Positions 32,537-41,923 are shown, counted from the stretch's first letter. The stretch: DNA of 64,000 nt from Desertibaculum subflavum (GCA_003576705.1 QOZS01000006.1:62001-126000); one strand, 5' to 3'. Notes: a model not told the origin generated them from the sequence alone. Numbers and translations: made by a program.

Positions 32537-32974
32537 CTAGCCGCCGGTCTCGATCGACATGTCTTCGAGATCGGTGCGCAGCTGCCAGCCGAGGCTGCGC
32601 CAGAATGCTTTGCCCGCCTGGTTGTCCGGCGCGACGAAGAGATGGCATTTCGGGATCCCGGCATCGGCGAGCGCCGCGATGCATCGGCCGACCATGGCGC
32701 GGCCGACGCCGTAGCGGCGATGCGTCGCCGCCACGGCCATGTGGTGGATGAAGCCGCGGCGGCCGTCATGGCCGCACAGCACCGTCGCGACGATCTGCCC
32801 GCCATCCTCGGCGACCAGGCTCATGCCGGGATTGCGGGCGAGATACATGGCGATGCCTTCCGGCGTGTCGCCCAGGCTCTCGCGCACGCCGGCCGAGGCC
32901 TTCCACAGCGCCGCCATGCGCGGGAAATCCTCCGCCCGCATCGGGCGGATCTCGATATCGGCAGGCAGGGTCAT
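32537..32974 (-). CDS. GNAT-family N-acetyltransferase
   Basis: This 145-residue GNAT protein has the acetyl-CoA pyrophosphate loop RRYGVG (about 86-92) after the beta4 strand MAVAATH, and the later VAPDNQAGKAFWRSLGW segment typical of GNATs. The substrate is unknown. The ATG at 32974 overlaps the stop of the DsbD-like gene by 4 nt (ATGA), so the two are translationally coupled. The longer frame upstream is contained in the DsbD-like gene and is rejected. Confidence 0.9.
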   Translation of the reverse strand: MTLPADIEIRPMRAEDFPRMAALWKASAGVRESLGDTPEGIAMYLARNPGMSLVAEDGGQIVATVLCGHDGRRGFIHHMAVAATHRRYGVGRAMVGRCIAALADAGIPKCHLFVAPDNQAGKAFWRSLGWQLRTDLEDMSIETGG

Positions 32975-35076
32975 AGGCGGGTGAGCTCGGCGCGCAGCGA
33001 GGCTTCGGTCAGCAGCTGGGGCAGCACGATCGGCTCGCCCTTGGGCGGATATAGCACATAGAGCGGCACGCCGTTGCGGCCGTGGCTGGCGAGAAAGCGC
33101 GAGATCTCGGCGTCGCGATTGGTCCAGTCGCCCTTGAGGTACAGCACCTTCTTGGCCGAGAAGAGCTCGGCCGCCGCGGCGGTGTCGAGGGCGATGCGCT
33201 CGTTGACCAGGCAAGTGATGCACCAGGCCGCCGTCATGTTGACGAAGACCGGTCGTCCCTCCGCCCGTGCCGCTTCGAGCTTGGCGAGGGAAAACGTCTC
33301 CCAGGCGGGCCCGCTGCCGCTCGAAACGGCCGACGCGGCCCCGGTGCCCGGCGCGGTTGCCGTGCCGTCGCGTGGGATCAGGAAGACGGCGCCGGCGAGG
33401 GCGAGCAGCGCCAGCCCGCCGCCGATCAGCCGGGCCGTCTGCCGGGCGGAACGGGCCTGCAGCCAGAGCCAGGCGGCGAAGCCGAGCAGGACGAAGCCCG
33501 CGAGCACGGCGGCGAGGCCGTCGGCGCCTGTCTGCAGGCTCAGCACCCAGACCAGCCAGGCGGCGGCGGCGAACATCGGGAAGGCCAGCGCCTGGCGGAA
33601 GACCTCCATCCAGGCCCCCGGCCGCGGCAGCAGGCGGGCCAGGGCCGGCAGCATGGCGATGGCGAGATAGGGCAGGGCGAGGCCGAGGCCCAGCGCCTCG
33701 AAGACCAGCAACGCGATCGGCCAGGGCGCCGCCAGCGCGAAACCCATCGCCGTCACCATGAAGGGCGCGGTGCAGGGCGTCGCGACAAGTGTCGCCAGGG
33801 CGCCGGTGAAAAACGAGCCGACATAGCCCTGCTTGGCGGCGAGGCTGCCGCCGGCATCGAAGCTGCCGCCGACCGGCAGCAGGCCGGCGAGATTGAGGCC
33901 GACCGCGAACATCACATAGGCGAGCACCGCGACGAAGGCCGGCGATTGCAGCTGGAAGCCCCAGCCGAGCTCGGCGCCGCCGGCGCGCACGGCGATCAGG
34001 GCGCCGGCGACGGCGGCGAACGACACCAGCACGCCGGCCGTATAGGCAAGGCCGTGGCCCCGCATCACGCCGCGATCGCCATGCGCGTGGGCGACCAGGC
34101 CGATCGCCTTGATCGACAGCACCGGGAACACGCAGGGCATCAGGTTGAGGATCAGGCCGCCGAGCAGCGCGAGCAGCAAGGCGGCCCAGAGATCGGTCTC
34201 ACCGGCGGCGCCGGCAGCTGCGGTCGGCGCAGCCGCAGCGCCGGCCGCCGCAGCGACCGTGAAGCCGTGCCGTACGGTGCGGCCATCGATCCGCTCCTCG
34301 ACGACAAGCAGGCCGTCGAGGCTGGCCGGAAAGCTCTGCACCGTTCCCGTCGAGGTGCTGAGGCGAAGCGCGCCGCCATCGACCGTCAGGCGCTGGGGCG
34401 CCGCATGCTCCAGCACCGTCTCGCCATAGGGAAAGAAATAGACGTCGAGGAGCCGGTCGCGGTCGAGGCCCGGCGCCTCGAACACGATGTCGACGCGCTT
34501 GCCGTCGCGTGCGTATTTCGCCGGCCACGGCGAGGGCTTGGGCTGCGCCTCGCGCGCCTGGCGGAACAGGTCGGCGGTCGCCGGGTCGGGGCTGGCGGCG
34601 GCACCGATCGGCAGCGCGATCGTCAGCCGATCCTCTTCCGGGATGCAGATCGCCTCGCAGACCAGCCAGCTGGCAAACGCCTCGATCCGCGCCGTGCTGC
34701 CGGGTGTCGCGCTCGCCGGCACGGATATCGCCACCGGCAGGATGACTTCGCCGGCATAGCCGTAATTCATCAGCGGGCCGACTGCGTGTCGCTCGGGCAG
34801 CGGCCACTGGATGTCGCCGGCGGCATAGCCCTGCGGCAGCGTCCATTCGATGGTGGTCGCAATGCCGGAATCGCCGGGATTGCGCCAATAGGTATGCCAG
34901 CCCGGATGGATCTGCATGCGCAGGCCGACCAGAACCGTCGTGCCGGGCGCGGCAACGGCCCGCTCGCTGACCAGGGCCGCCTGCACATAGCGCTGCGGAT
35001 CGGCGCCCAGGGCGGCGCCGGACAGCAGGAGCGCAAGCAGAGCCGGTATGAGACGAAGCAAAGCCATGTCAGCCAA
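32971..35076 (-). CDS. DsbD/ScsB-like thiol:disulfide interchange reductase
   Basis: This 701-residue inner-membrane protein is predicted to pass electrons from cytoplasmic thioredoxin to the periplasm. A signal (1-24) precedes a large periplasmic N-domain (about 25-290) with a C140-x3-C144 pair. The CcdA-like membrane domain (about 295-570, about eight segments) holds C315 (LMPCVFPV) and C435 (VATPCTAPF). The C-terminal thioredoxin-like domain has C619-I-T-C622. The long N-domain resembles ScsB more than DsbD. M4 is an alternative start. The GNAT gene is coupled to its 3' end. Confidence 0.92.
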   Translation of the reverse strand: MADMALLRLIPALLALLLSGAALGADPQRYVQAALVSERAVAAPGTTVLVGLRMQIHPGWHTYWRNPGDSGIATTIEWTLPQGYAAGDIQWPLPERHAVGPLMNYGYAGEVILPVAISVPASATPGSTARIEAFASWLVCEAICIPEEDRLTIALPIGAAASPDPATADLFRQAREAQPKPSPWPAKYARDGKRVDIVFEAPGLDRDRLLDVYFFPYGETVLEHAAPQRLTVDGGALRLSTSTGTVQSFPASLDGLLVVEERIDGRTVRHGFTVAAAAGAAAAPTAAAGAAGETDLWAALLLALLGGLILNLMPCVFPVLSIKAIGLVAHAHGDRGVMRGHGLAYTAGVLVSFAAVAGALIAVRAGGAELGWGFQLQSPAFVAVLAYVMFAVGLNLAGLLPVGGSFDAGGSLAAKQGYVGSFFTGALATLVATPCTAPFMVTAMGFALAAPWPIALLVFEALGLGLALPYLAIAMLPALARLLPRPGAWMEVFRQALAFPMFAAAAWLVWVLSLQTGADGLAAVLAGFVLLGFAAWLWLQARSARQTARLIGGGLALLALAGAVFLIPRDGTATAPGTGAASAVSSGSGPAWETFSLAKLEAARAEGRPVFVNMTAAWCITCLVNERIALDTAAAAELFSAKKVLYLKGDWTNRDAEISRFLASHGRNGVPLYVLYPPKGEPIVLPQLLTEASLRAELTRL

Positions 35077-35232
35077 CTTTCATACACGCTTACGACGACC
35101 GCCGGGTGGCGGACCAGTAACGTCGGCTTGAGCGGGCCCGCCGGCCGTCTTGGCGAAGTGGTGGAAAGTCCCGCAATCGTTAGGGAATTAGGAACCCTAG
35201 GGGAACATCATGCGGCTCTTCGCCCCAGGGGA

Positions 35233-37413
35233 ATGCCCGTGGAACCCGCCGATCGTCCGGCGTCCGACCAGGCTTTGCCATCGCCGACGGCCGCCGCGCT
35301 GCCGGTGGCGCTGCCGCGCTTCAAGATCAGCTTCCGGCTCAGCCTGCTCGCCGTGTCGCTGATCACCGTCATCGTCACCGCCGCGGCCGTGCACCTGCCC
35401 TGGATCTGGATCTCGCGCACCAACGTGGTGGAGATGGCGGTCCAGCTGAACACCGAGATCATCGGCGGCATCGGCCGCGAGATCGACCAGCTGTTTCGCA
35501 CCGCGGAAGCCACCCAGGATTCCGTGCAGGAGGTGTTCCAGACCGGCACCGTCATCCTGGAGGACCGCAAGCGCCGCGATCAGTTCATGTTCTCGGTGCT
35601 GCGCGCGAACCCGCATTTCTCCTGGGTCAGCCTCGGCATGCCGAACGGCGATTTCTTCGGCGCGCAGCGCCGCGACGAGCGCACCTTCCGGATCGCCGAG
35701 AGCCTGTGGGACGACAAGGCGAAGATGGCGACCCGCAAGGAGGACTACTACGTCGCCGACGAGCACAAGGTCTACTTCACCCAGAGCAAGACCAAGACCA
35801 ACGACTACTACTCGGTGACGCGCCAGTGGTACCAGCGCGCGGTGACCAATCCGGGCACCCACATCTGGACCGATGTCTACATCTTCGCCAACAGCGGCAA
35901 GCCCGGCATCAACACCGCCGTCACCTTCGAGCGCGACGGCCAGCTGACGGGCGTCGTCAGCATCGCGATCGAGCTCGAGCGCATCTCCCGCTACCTGCGC
36001 CAGCTCCACATCGCCGAGAACGGCGTTGCCTTCATCATCGATCGCGCCGGCCGCATGATCGCGTTCAAGGATCCGAACGAGGTCGCGAGGATCGGCGAGG
36101 GCGATTCCGGCGGCGCGCTGAAGGACATATCGGAATCGCACTATCCCGCGCTGCGCATCGCGCGCGAGGCGGTCGAAGACAACCGCTTCACCTGGAGCGA
36201 GGTGACCGAGACGCGCCAGCTGCAGTATCGCTGGGGCGCGAACGGCGAGCGCTACTTCGTCACCCTCGCGCCGGCGGGGCAGCTCGACTGGGTGATCGGG
36301 ACGGTCATTCCCGAGGCCGACTTTCTCACCGGCGTCGAGCAGAACCAGAAGCGTCTGGCCTTCATCGTGCTCGGTGTCATCGCCTTCGTGATGGCATTGT
36401 CGATGGTGGTCGCGCGGTGGCTGTTCATCGCGCCGCTCGGCCGCATGATCGACCAGACCCACTTGATCGAGCGCTTCGAGCTGGACGCCGTGCAGCCGGT
36501 GCCGTCACGGGTGCGCGAGCTGGACAGCCTGGCGACCGCGCTGCAGCAGATGAGCCTCGGCCTCTCCGCCTTCCGCAAATACATCGCGACCGACCTGGTG
36601 CGCGGACTGCTCGATCGCGGGGTTGAGGCCAAGCTCGGCGGCGAGCGGCGGACCCTGACCGTGCTGTTCATGGACCTCGCCAACTTCACCACCATGACCG
36701 AGCGCCTCGGTCACCGCATCCTGCCCTTCCTGGCGCGCTATCTCGGCGAAATGTCGGGCATCATCATGGCGCGGCGCGGCACCATCGATAAGTTCATCGG
36801 CGACGCTGTCATGGCGTTCTGGGGCGCGCCGACCTGGAACCAGGATCATGCCGCCGATGCCTGCCGCTCGGCGCTGGCCTGCAAGGCGGCGATGGAGGCG
36901 ATCCGCGCCGAGCTCAAGCGCGACGGCCGTCCCGACCTGTTCGTGCGCATCGGCGTCAATACCGGCCGCGTGGTGGTGGGCAATATCGGCTCGGAGGAGC
37001 GGCTCGACTACACCGTGATCGGCGACCCGGTGAACCTGGCGAGCCGGCTCGAAGGCATGAACAAGGAATACGGCACGCAGATCATCATCGGCCACAACAC
37101 CTACGAGGAGGCCAAGTACGACATCGTCGCCCGCCGCCTCGACGCCGTGACGGTGAAGGGCCGGGAAGAGCCGGTCTTCATCTACGAGCTGCTGGAGATG
37201 GCCGACCCGGTCAAGGAGATCGTGCGCCCGGATTGGGTCCTCGCCTATGAAGCAGGGCTCGACGCCTTCAACGGCCGCGAATGGACGCGCGCGCTCGAGC
37301 ATTTCCGGCGGGCGATCGACCTGCGCGGCGCGGATGCGCCGTCGGAAGCGATGATCCGGCGCTGCGAGGCGGCCCTGCCGCGCGCCATTCGCGAGGGCGA
37401 CCTCGCGGCCTGA
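35233..37413 (+). CDS. Membrane-bound dCache-type class III adenylyl cyclase
   Basis: The protein has 726 residues. Transmembrane segments at about 35-58 and 375-397 flank a large periplasmic region (about 60-370) with a dCache-like fold pattern (VYIFANSGKPGINTAVTF), followed by a HAMP-like linker and a class III cyclase domain (about 470-650). All catalytic residues are present: D481 and D524 (metal), K520 and T594 (purine), N601 and R605. It should turn an external ligand signal into cAMP. The ATG at 35233 has CAGGGGA directly upstream, and the hydrophobic start follows. The frame is open much further upstream, but that part is antisense to the DsbD-like gene and is discarded. Confidence 0.93.
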   Translation: MPVEPADRPASDQALPSPTAAALPVALPRFKISFRLSLLAVSLITVIVTAAAVHLPWIWISRTNVVEMAVQLNTEIIGGIGREIDQLFRTAEATQDSVQEVFQTGTVILEDRKRRDQFMFSVLRANPHFSWVSLGMPNGDFFGAQRRDERTFRIAESLWDDKAKMATRKEDYYVADEHKVYFTQSKTKTNDYYSVTRQWYQRAVTNPGTHIWTDVYIFANSGKPGINTAVTFERDGQLTGVVSIAIELERISRYLRQLHIAENGVAFIIDRAGRMIAFKDPNEVARIGEGDSGGALKDISESHYPALRIAREAVEDNRFTWSEVTETRQLQYRWGANGERYFVTLAPAGQLDWVIGTVIPEADFLTGVEQNQKRLAFIVLGVIAFVMALSMVVARWLFIAPLGRMIDQTHLIERFELDAVQPVPSRVRELDSLATALQQMSLGLSAFRKYIATDLVRGLLDRGVEAKLGGERRTLTVLFMDLANFTTMTERLGHRILPFLARYLGEMSGIIMARRGTIDKFIGDAVMAFWGAPTWNQDHAADACRSALACKAAMEAIRAELKRDGRPDLFVRIGVNTGRVVVGNIGSEERLDYTVIGDPVNLASRLEGMNKEYGTQIIIGHNTYEEAKYDIVARRLDAVTVKGREEPVFIYELLEMADPVKEIVRPDWVLAYEAGLDAFNGREWTRALEHFRRAIDLRGADAPSEAMIRRCEAALPRAIREGDLAA

Positions 37414-37496
37414 CATATCGCCGATTGCGCTGGATCAACACGCCGATCCTCGATACGGGCGAGAATGCGCGCGTTCCCAGGGGAAGGGGCATATCG

Positions 37497-37820
37497 ATGC
37501 GCGCATTCGCATGTCTGCTGTCGTTCATCGCCGCGATGTCCACCGGCGCCGCTGCCATGGCGGCGGAGATCGGCGACCGCGATCAAGGGCGTCAGATCGC
37601 CAACCGCTGGTGCGCGGAGTGTCACGACGTCACCGGCACCATGCCGCGCCTGACCGACGGCCCGCCATCGTTCCTGACCATCGCCAACCAGACGGAGACC
37701 ACGGCGGCCGGCTTGCGTGCCTTCCTCCACACGCCGCATGGCAAGATGCCCGATCTGTCGCTGACCCGGGCCGAGATCGATGACCTGATCGCGTACCTGC
37801 TGTCGCTGAAACGTCAGTGA
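37497..37820 (+). CDS. Monoheme c-type cytochrome
   Basis: This 107-residue exported protein has a signal peptide ending near residue 23 (AMAA-EIG). The single heme-binding motif is C39-A-E-C-H43, and M84 (HGKMPD) is the likely sixth ligand, so it is a class I cytochrome c. It may carry electrons in the periplasm. A GGGGAAGGGG ribosome site lies just upstream of the ATG. It starts 83 nt after the cyclase gene; no partner oxidase or dehydrogenase is adjacent. Confidence 0.9.
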   Translation: MRAFACLLSFIAAMSTGAAAMAAEIGDRDQGRQIANRWCAECHDVTGTMPRLTDGPPSFLTIANQTETTAAGLRAFLHTPHGKMPDLSLTRAEIDDLIAYLLSLKRQ

Positions 37821-37949
37821 GTGCCGCGCTCATCTTGCTGCAGTGCGATATGGCGGCCGTCGTGTGACTTTCCTCGGGCGGGGGCTGATTTAACGACTCG
37901 ACCGGCCCGATTGCGATAGGATCACGCTCTGCATTGGGGAGGCATCGCG

Positions 37950-38228
37950 ATGGCGCTGACCTTTTCCACCCGGCCAGCTGAATACAGCCTGCTCGCGCGT
38001 AGCGTTCTGCTCTACGCCGTGAGCGGGGGCGAAGGCATCGCCTTCGGCTTCGAGAAGACGGCGCTGAACCAGCTGGAGCCGCGTCCGCATCGCCTCACCC
38101 CGGGCCAGCAGGAGCGTCTGGCCGAGCGGCATCGCCCGCGCCTGGAGGCGGCGGCGGCATCCGCCTTCGCCGAAGGGCGGGGCCGCGGATCGGGCTATTG
38201 CATCTGGATCGGCCCCAAGGACATCTGA
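37950..38228 (+). CDS. Small hypothetical protein, possibly DUF1488-like
   Basis: The protein has 92 residues, with a good GGGGAGG ribosome site before the ATG. The pattern of a short beta-strand N-terminus (ALTFSTRPAEYS), a central FGFEKTALNQL and a basic helical C-terminal half recalls DUF1488 proteins, but the match is weak. No function is known. It lies between the cytochrome and RidA genes on the same strand. Confidence 0.7.
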   Translation: MALTFSTRPAEYSLLARSVLLYAVSGGEGIAFGFEKTALNQLEPRPHRLTPGQQERLAERHRPRLEAAAASAFAEGRGRGSGYCIWIGPKDI

Positions 38229-38296
38229 TCCGCATCGGCGGAACGGCGAATCCCGGCTAAGTTCTCGCTCTGTTGTTTCGAGCCGGGAGAGACCGA

Positions 38297-38758
38297 GTGA
38301 CTGCCGAACGCCGCCTTCAGGAACTGGGCATCGCCCTGCCGCCGCCGCCGCAGCCGATCGGCAATTATGTGCCGTTCCGCATCGGCGGACCTCTGCTCTT
38401 CCTTTCCGGCGTCGGGCCGCGTCTGCCCGATGGCGGCATCCGTACCGGCAAGGTCGGTGCCGAAGTGGACGTGGCGGCAGCGCGCGACCATGCCCGGCTT
38501 TGCGGCCTGAACCTGCTGACCAACATGCGCACCGCGCTCGGCAGCCTCGATCGGGTCGACACCGTGCTGAAGGTGCTCGGGATGGTGAACGCGGTGCCGA
38601 GCTTCACCGAGCACCCGAAGGTGATCGACGGCTGCACCGATCTGTTCGTCGAGATCTTCGGCGAAGGCGGCCGGCCCGCGCGCTCGGCGGTCGGCATGGG
38701 CAGCCTGCCGCGCAACATCTCGGTGGAGATCGAGGCCGTGGTGCTGATCCGCAGCTGA
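38297..38758 (+). CDS. RidA/YjgF/YER057c-family protein
   Basis: This 153-residue RidA-superfamily protein is likely an imine/enamine deaminase or a relative. Landmarks are the LFLSGVGP strand, TDLFVEIFGEGGRPARSAVGMGSLP near the C-terminus with the conserved Arg-Ser region of the active site, and the final IEAVVLI strand. GTG at 38297, preceded by GGGAGAG, is the most likely start; TTG at 38273 is an alternative. It belongs to the longer YjgF-like subgroup (about 150 rather than 128 residues). Confidence 0.88.
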   Translation: MTAERRLQELGIALPPPPQPIGNYVPFRIGGPLLFLSGVGPRLPDGGIRTGKVGAEVDVAAARDHARLCGLNLLTNMRTALGSLDRVDTVLKVLGMVNAVPSFTEHPKVIDGCTDLFVEIFGEGGRPARSAVGMGSLPRNISVEIEAVVLIRS

Positions 38759-38903
38759 TCGCGGGCCCGCCATCGGCCGCAGCCAAGCCCTGCGCCCGCC
38801 GCATGGCGGCGACATCTCCCGTAAACTAGGATCGGTCTAAACGGGCACGGAAGGCTGCGCCGGCGGGCTGGCAGCGGCGTGGTTGGTTTGGGGGCGGTTC
38901 GGC

Positions 38904-40103
38904 ATGGCGGTGGCGGCGGAAATCGGCGGGCGCGATGCGCGCGTGATCGGCCTGGTCGGGGCCGGCCACTTCCTCAGCCATTTCTACATCTTCCTGCTGC
39001 CGCCGCTGTTCCCGGTGCTGAAAGAGGCCTTCGGCGTCTCCTATGTCGAGCTCGGCCTGATCGTTACCGTCTTCAACGTGACCTCCGGCCTGACCCAGGC
39101 GCCGGCGGGATTCCTGGTGGATCGCTTCGGGGCCGCCACGCTGCTGATCGGCGGCCTGCTGCTCGAGGCGGTGGCCTATTTCGGCATGGGTGCCTTCGGC
39201 TCTTACACGGCGGTGCTGGTGCTGGCGGGCGTCGCCGGGATCGCCAACAGCGTCTACCACCCGGCCGATTATGCGATTCTGTCGGCGGCGGTGCGCGAGG
39301 AGCGCATCGGCCGCGCCTTCAGCCTGCACACCTTTGCCGGCTTCTTGGGCAATGCGGCGACGCCGGCTCTGGTCGTCGGGGTCGCGGCGCTGGCGAGCTG
39401 GCAGACCGCGTTGATGCTGGCCGGATTGTTCGGTCTGGTCTGCGCCGGGCTGATGATCGCCAATCGCGACGTCATGGACGTGCAGCCGCGCGAGCGGCGC
39501 ACCGCCGCAGCCGGTTCGGCAGGAGGCGCCGGCGGGCTCGCGCTGCTGCTGTCATTCCCGATCGTGATGTGCTTCCTGTTCTACGTCGCGCTCGCCATGT
39601 CGCAGAGCGGGCTGTCGAGCTTCGCGCCGACCGCCTTCGTGCAGCTCTACGGCGTCTCGGTGGCCGAGGCCGGCATGCTGCTCACCGTGTTCGCCACCGG
39701 CAATGCGATCGGCATCCTGGCCGGCGGCCAGATCGCCGATCGCACCACGCGGCACGAGCTGGTGGCGATCGCCGGCTTCATCGCGACCGCGGGGCTGATG
39801 CTGGTGATCGCCTGGGTCGCGCTGCCGGTCGCGTTGCTGGTCGGGCTGCTGGCGGTGGCGGGCGTGCTCTACGGCCTGATCATGCCGTCCCGCGACATGC
39901 TGGTGCGCGCGGTGACGCCGCCAGGCGCCATGGGCAAGGTCTTCGGCTTTGTTTCGACCGGCCTCAATGTCGGGGCCGCGATCACGCCGGCGGCGATCGG
40001 CTGGGTGATGGACCAGGGCCAGCCGTCGCTGCTCTTTGTCGTCTCGGCGGCGTTCATGATGGTGGCCATCCTGACGGTGATCGGTGCGCGCGCCGGCCGC
40101 TGA
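38904..40103 (+). CDS. MFS transporter
   Basis: This 399-residue protein has about 12 hydrophobic segments in two halves, typical of the major facilitator superfamily. It contains the inter-helix motif GFLVDRFGAATLLIGG (about 73-88). The cargo is unknown. A GGGGG stretch precedes the ATG. A small inverted repeat and a TauE/SafE gene follow on the same strand. Confidence 0.9.
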   Translation: MAVAAEIGGRDARVIGLVGAGHFLSHFYIFLLPPLFPVLKEAFGVSYVELGLIVTVFNVTSGLTQAPAGFLVDRFGAATLLIGGLLLEAVAYFGMGAFGSYTAVLVLAGVAGIANSVYHPADYAILSAAVREERIGRAFSLHTFAGFLGNAATPALVVGVAALASWQTALMLAGLFGLVCAGLMIANRDVMDVQPRERRTAAAGSAGGAGGLALLLSFPIVMCFLFYVALAMSQSGLSSFAPTAFVQLYGVSVAEAGMLLTVFATGNAIGILAGGQIADRTTRHELVAIAGFIATAGLMLVIAWVALPVALLVGLLAVAGVLYGLIMPSRDMLVRAVTPPGAMGKVFGFVSTGLNVGAAITPAAIGWVMDQGQPSLLFVVSAAFMMVAILTVIGARAGR

Positions 40104-40105
40104 AT

Positions 40106-40122
40106 CGGATGCGCGGCATCCG
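40106..40122 (+). other. Short perfect inverted repeat after the MFS stop
   Basis: CGGATGC-GCG-GCATCCG forms a possible 7-bp stem with a 3-nt loop, starting 3 nt after the MFS stop codon. No T-run follows, so it is not a normal rho-independent terminator. It could slow 3' decay of the MFS message or be chance. Confidence 0.4.
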
Positions 40123-40157
40123 CCTTGCATGAGGGCGTAAGGGAGGCACGGTCCGGC

Positions 40158-40979
40158 ATGCAGCTCTCCGCGGATCTCGTCTGGCTCGGGCTGACGCTGG
40201 TCGTCACCGGCGCAGTGACCGGATTGCTGGCCGGGCTGCTCGGGGTGGGCGGCGGCATCATCATCGTGCCGGTGATCATCGAGATCCATCGCCGCCATGG
40301 CATGGACATCCCGACAGCGACACTGTTCGCCATCGGCACCTCGCAGGCGGCCATGGTGGCGGCGTCCGTGCTGGCGGCGCTGGCGCATCGCCGCGGCCTC
40401 GGCATCGACCGTGAGGTATTGCGGGCCTGGACCGCGCCGGTTCTGGCCGGCGCGGTGGCCGGCGTCGCGGCGGCACCGTTCGTCCCGGCGACGCTTCTCA
40501 TTCTCATCTTCGTCTCGGTCGCGCTCGCCATGTCGCTCCAGCTCGGCACCGGCGGCCGCTGGATGCTGCGCGGCGGGCTCGCCCGCGGTGTCGCAGGCGC
40601 GCCGGTGCCGTTCCTGGTCGGCGGGCTGTCGGCCGCGCTCGGCCTCGGCGCAGGCACGCTCGGCGTCCCCGCGCTCACCTTCTACGGCGTGCCGCTGCGG
40701 CGCAGTGTCGGCGCCGCCTCGGTCCTCGCCGCCATGGTGGCGACCGTGGCCATGGCTGGCTTCATCGCCGCTGGCTGGTCGGCCCCAGCCGCCGCCGCGG
40801 GGGCGCTCGGTTATGTGGAGATCCTCCCGGCGGCGATCCTCACTGTCGGCGCGCTGGCGCTGGCGCCTATAGGCGCGCGGCTGGCGAACCATCTGCCGGT
40901 GCGCCGGCTGCAGGTTGCCTTTGCGCTCATCCTCGTGGTTGTGGCGGCGCGGATGCTGTGGCTTGCCTTCGCGCACTGA
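40158..40979 (+). CDS. TauE/SafE-family membrane permease
   Basis: This 273-residue protein has about eight hydrophobic segments. The repeated hallmark GLLGVGGGIIIVPV near residues 25-38 and a second GLGAGTLGVPAL segment around residues 160-175 match the TauE/SafE (DUF81) family, which moves sulfonate, sulfite or related anions. The substrate is not deducible. GGGAGG lies 12 nt before the ATG. It ends 138 nt before a strong terminator stem. Confidence 0.9.
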   Translation: MQLSADLVWLGLTLVVTGAVTGLLAGLLGVGGGIIIVPVIIEIHRRHGMDIPTATLFAIGTSQAAMVAASVLAALAHRRGLGIDREVLRAWTAPVLAGAVAGVAAAPFVPATLLILIFVSVALAMSLQLGTGGRWMLRGGLARGVAGAPVPFLVGGLSAALGLGAGTLGVPALTFYGVPLRRSVGAASVLAAMVATVAMAGFIAAGWSAPAAAAGALGYVEILPAAILTVGALALAPIGARLANHLPVRRLQVAFALILVVVAARMLWLAFAH

Positions 40980-41116
40980 TCTGCGGGCAGTTTCTTGTCA
41001 CAACCTTGTCGCTGTCGTTGCCGGGCCGGCGCTTGCAGGCTGGCTTTGCGTGACGGGCGGGCAGGCCGCCGTCACGTGATGCCCTGCGTCACGCCTCACC
41101 TAGGGGCATCCACTGC

Positions 41117-41156
41117 GCGGGGCGCCCTTCCCCCAGGGCGCCCCGCTACCTTTTTT
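41117..41156 (+). terminator. Rho-independent terminator
   Basis: A perfect 11-bp GC-rich stem (GCGGGGCGCCC / GGGCGCCCCGC at 41117-41127 and 41136-41146) with an 8-nt loop is followed 4 nt later by six T residues (41151-41156) on the plus strand. It would end transcription coming from the TauE/SafE side. Confidence 0.88.
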
Positions 41157-41166
41157 CAGCACTCCG

Positions 41167-41694
41167 TCATCGCGGCCGCTGGCGCAAGGTGGTGAACGCC
41201 GAAGCGCCGAAGATCATGTCGACGCGCTCGCCGTCGGCCGAAAGCGGCAGATGGATGGCGGCCGAAACGACGAAATCCCGCCCCACCTGGTCGAGCGGCG
41301 CCCGGCTCCACACCGGCACCGCCTCGGCGGCGACGCGCCGGTAGATGGCGCGCAGCCAGTCCGCGGTCGCGGGATCGGCGTCGCGATAGGCCTCGGCAAA
41401 GGTCTTCCCGGTGCTGTCGCGCCCGAAGCGCTCGACCAGAAGCGTCCCGATCAGGCGGAAGCGGAAATCGGTGCCGCCGTCCAGCACATCGATCAGGAAC
41501 ATGCTGCCCATGAAGGGACGCAGCTCCAGCACGTCCATATCGGCCCGCGCGGGCATGCGCCGGCCGCGCCGCTTGCTGTGCCAGTATTCGCGAACCGCAC
41601 GCAGCAGCGGCTCGTCGATGGTTGGCGGGTCGACGGCGACGCGATAGCCGGTGCCGGCCGGTCGCGGCGGAGTGAAGCTGTCAGGTCCGATCAT
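41167..41694 (-). CDS. PAS-domain protein (PAS_5 type)
   Basis: The 175-residue protein is mostly one PAS-like domain of the type usual in alphaproteobacteria. The marker segment is the YWHSKRRGRRMPARADMDVLEL stretch (about 37-58), followed by the beta-sheet part (FRFRLIGTLL...). Such proteins have no output domain and may bind a small ligand or a partner. The Met at 41694 is chosen because the longer upstream frame is unlike the family. The gene points toward the terminator at 41117. Confidence 0.85.
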   Translation of the reverse strand: MIGPDSFTPPRPAGTGYRVAVDPPTIDEPLLRAVREYWHSKRRGRRMPARADMDVLELRPFMGSMFLIDVLDGGTDFRFRLIGTLLVERFGRDSTGKTFAEAYRDADPATADWLRAIYRRVAAEAVPVWSRAPLDQVGRDFVVSAAIHLPLSADGERVDMIFGASAFTTLRQRPR

Positions 41695-41848
41695 GCCCCG
41701 GGCCCGCGGTTCTGCGCTGCGGCCGCCACAGCATGTCGCAAGCCCGGGCGGGGTGCCATCACGTTGCGGCCTCTGGCACCGTGGCACCGGCGGTTGCCGC
41801 GCCCTTGCGCGGGAATCCTGCCCCACGGGTTTCGCGGGGGAACCGGGA

Positions 41849-41923
41849 TGGTGCTGCCGAGTGGAATTGAACCACCGACCCCGTCCTTACCAAGGACGTG
41901 CTCTACCCCTGAGCTACGGCAGC
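41849..41923 (-). tRNA. tRNA-Thr (anticodon GGT)
   Basis: On the minus strand a complete cloverleaf folds. The acceptor strands are GCTGCCG / CGGCAGC, the D-arm contains GCTC...GAGC, the anticodon arm is CGTCC-TTGGTAA-GGACG with anticodon GGT at 41889-41891, and the T-arm has loop TTCAATT. A discriminator A precedes an encoded CCA (41851-41849). Total length 75 nt. The rest of 41695-41999 shows no further feature I can support. Confidence 0.97.

Noticed and set aside
33082..35232. Upstream in-frame extension of the dCache cyclase gene
   Set aside because: It is antisense to the DsbD-like gene and has no recognisable domain; the ATG at 35233 has a ribosome site and leads straight into the membrane segment.
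40106..40122. Terminator of the MFS gene
   Set aside because: The stem is short and no T-run follows.
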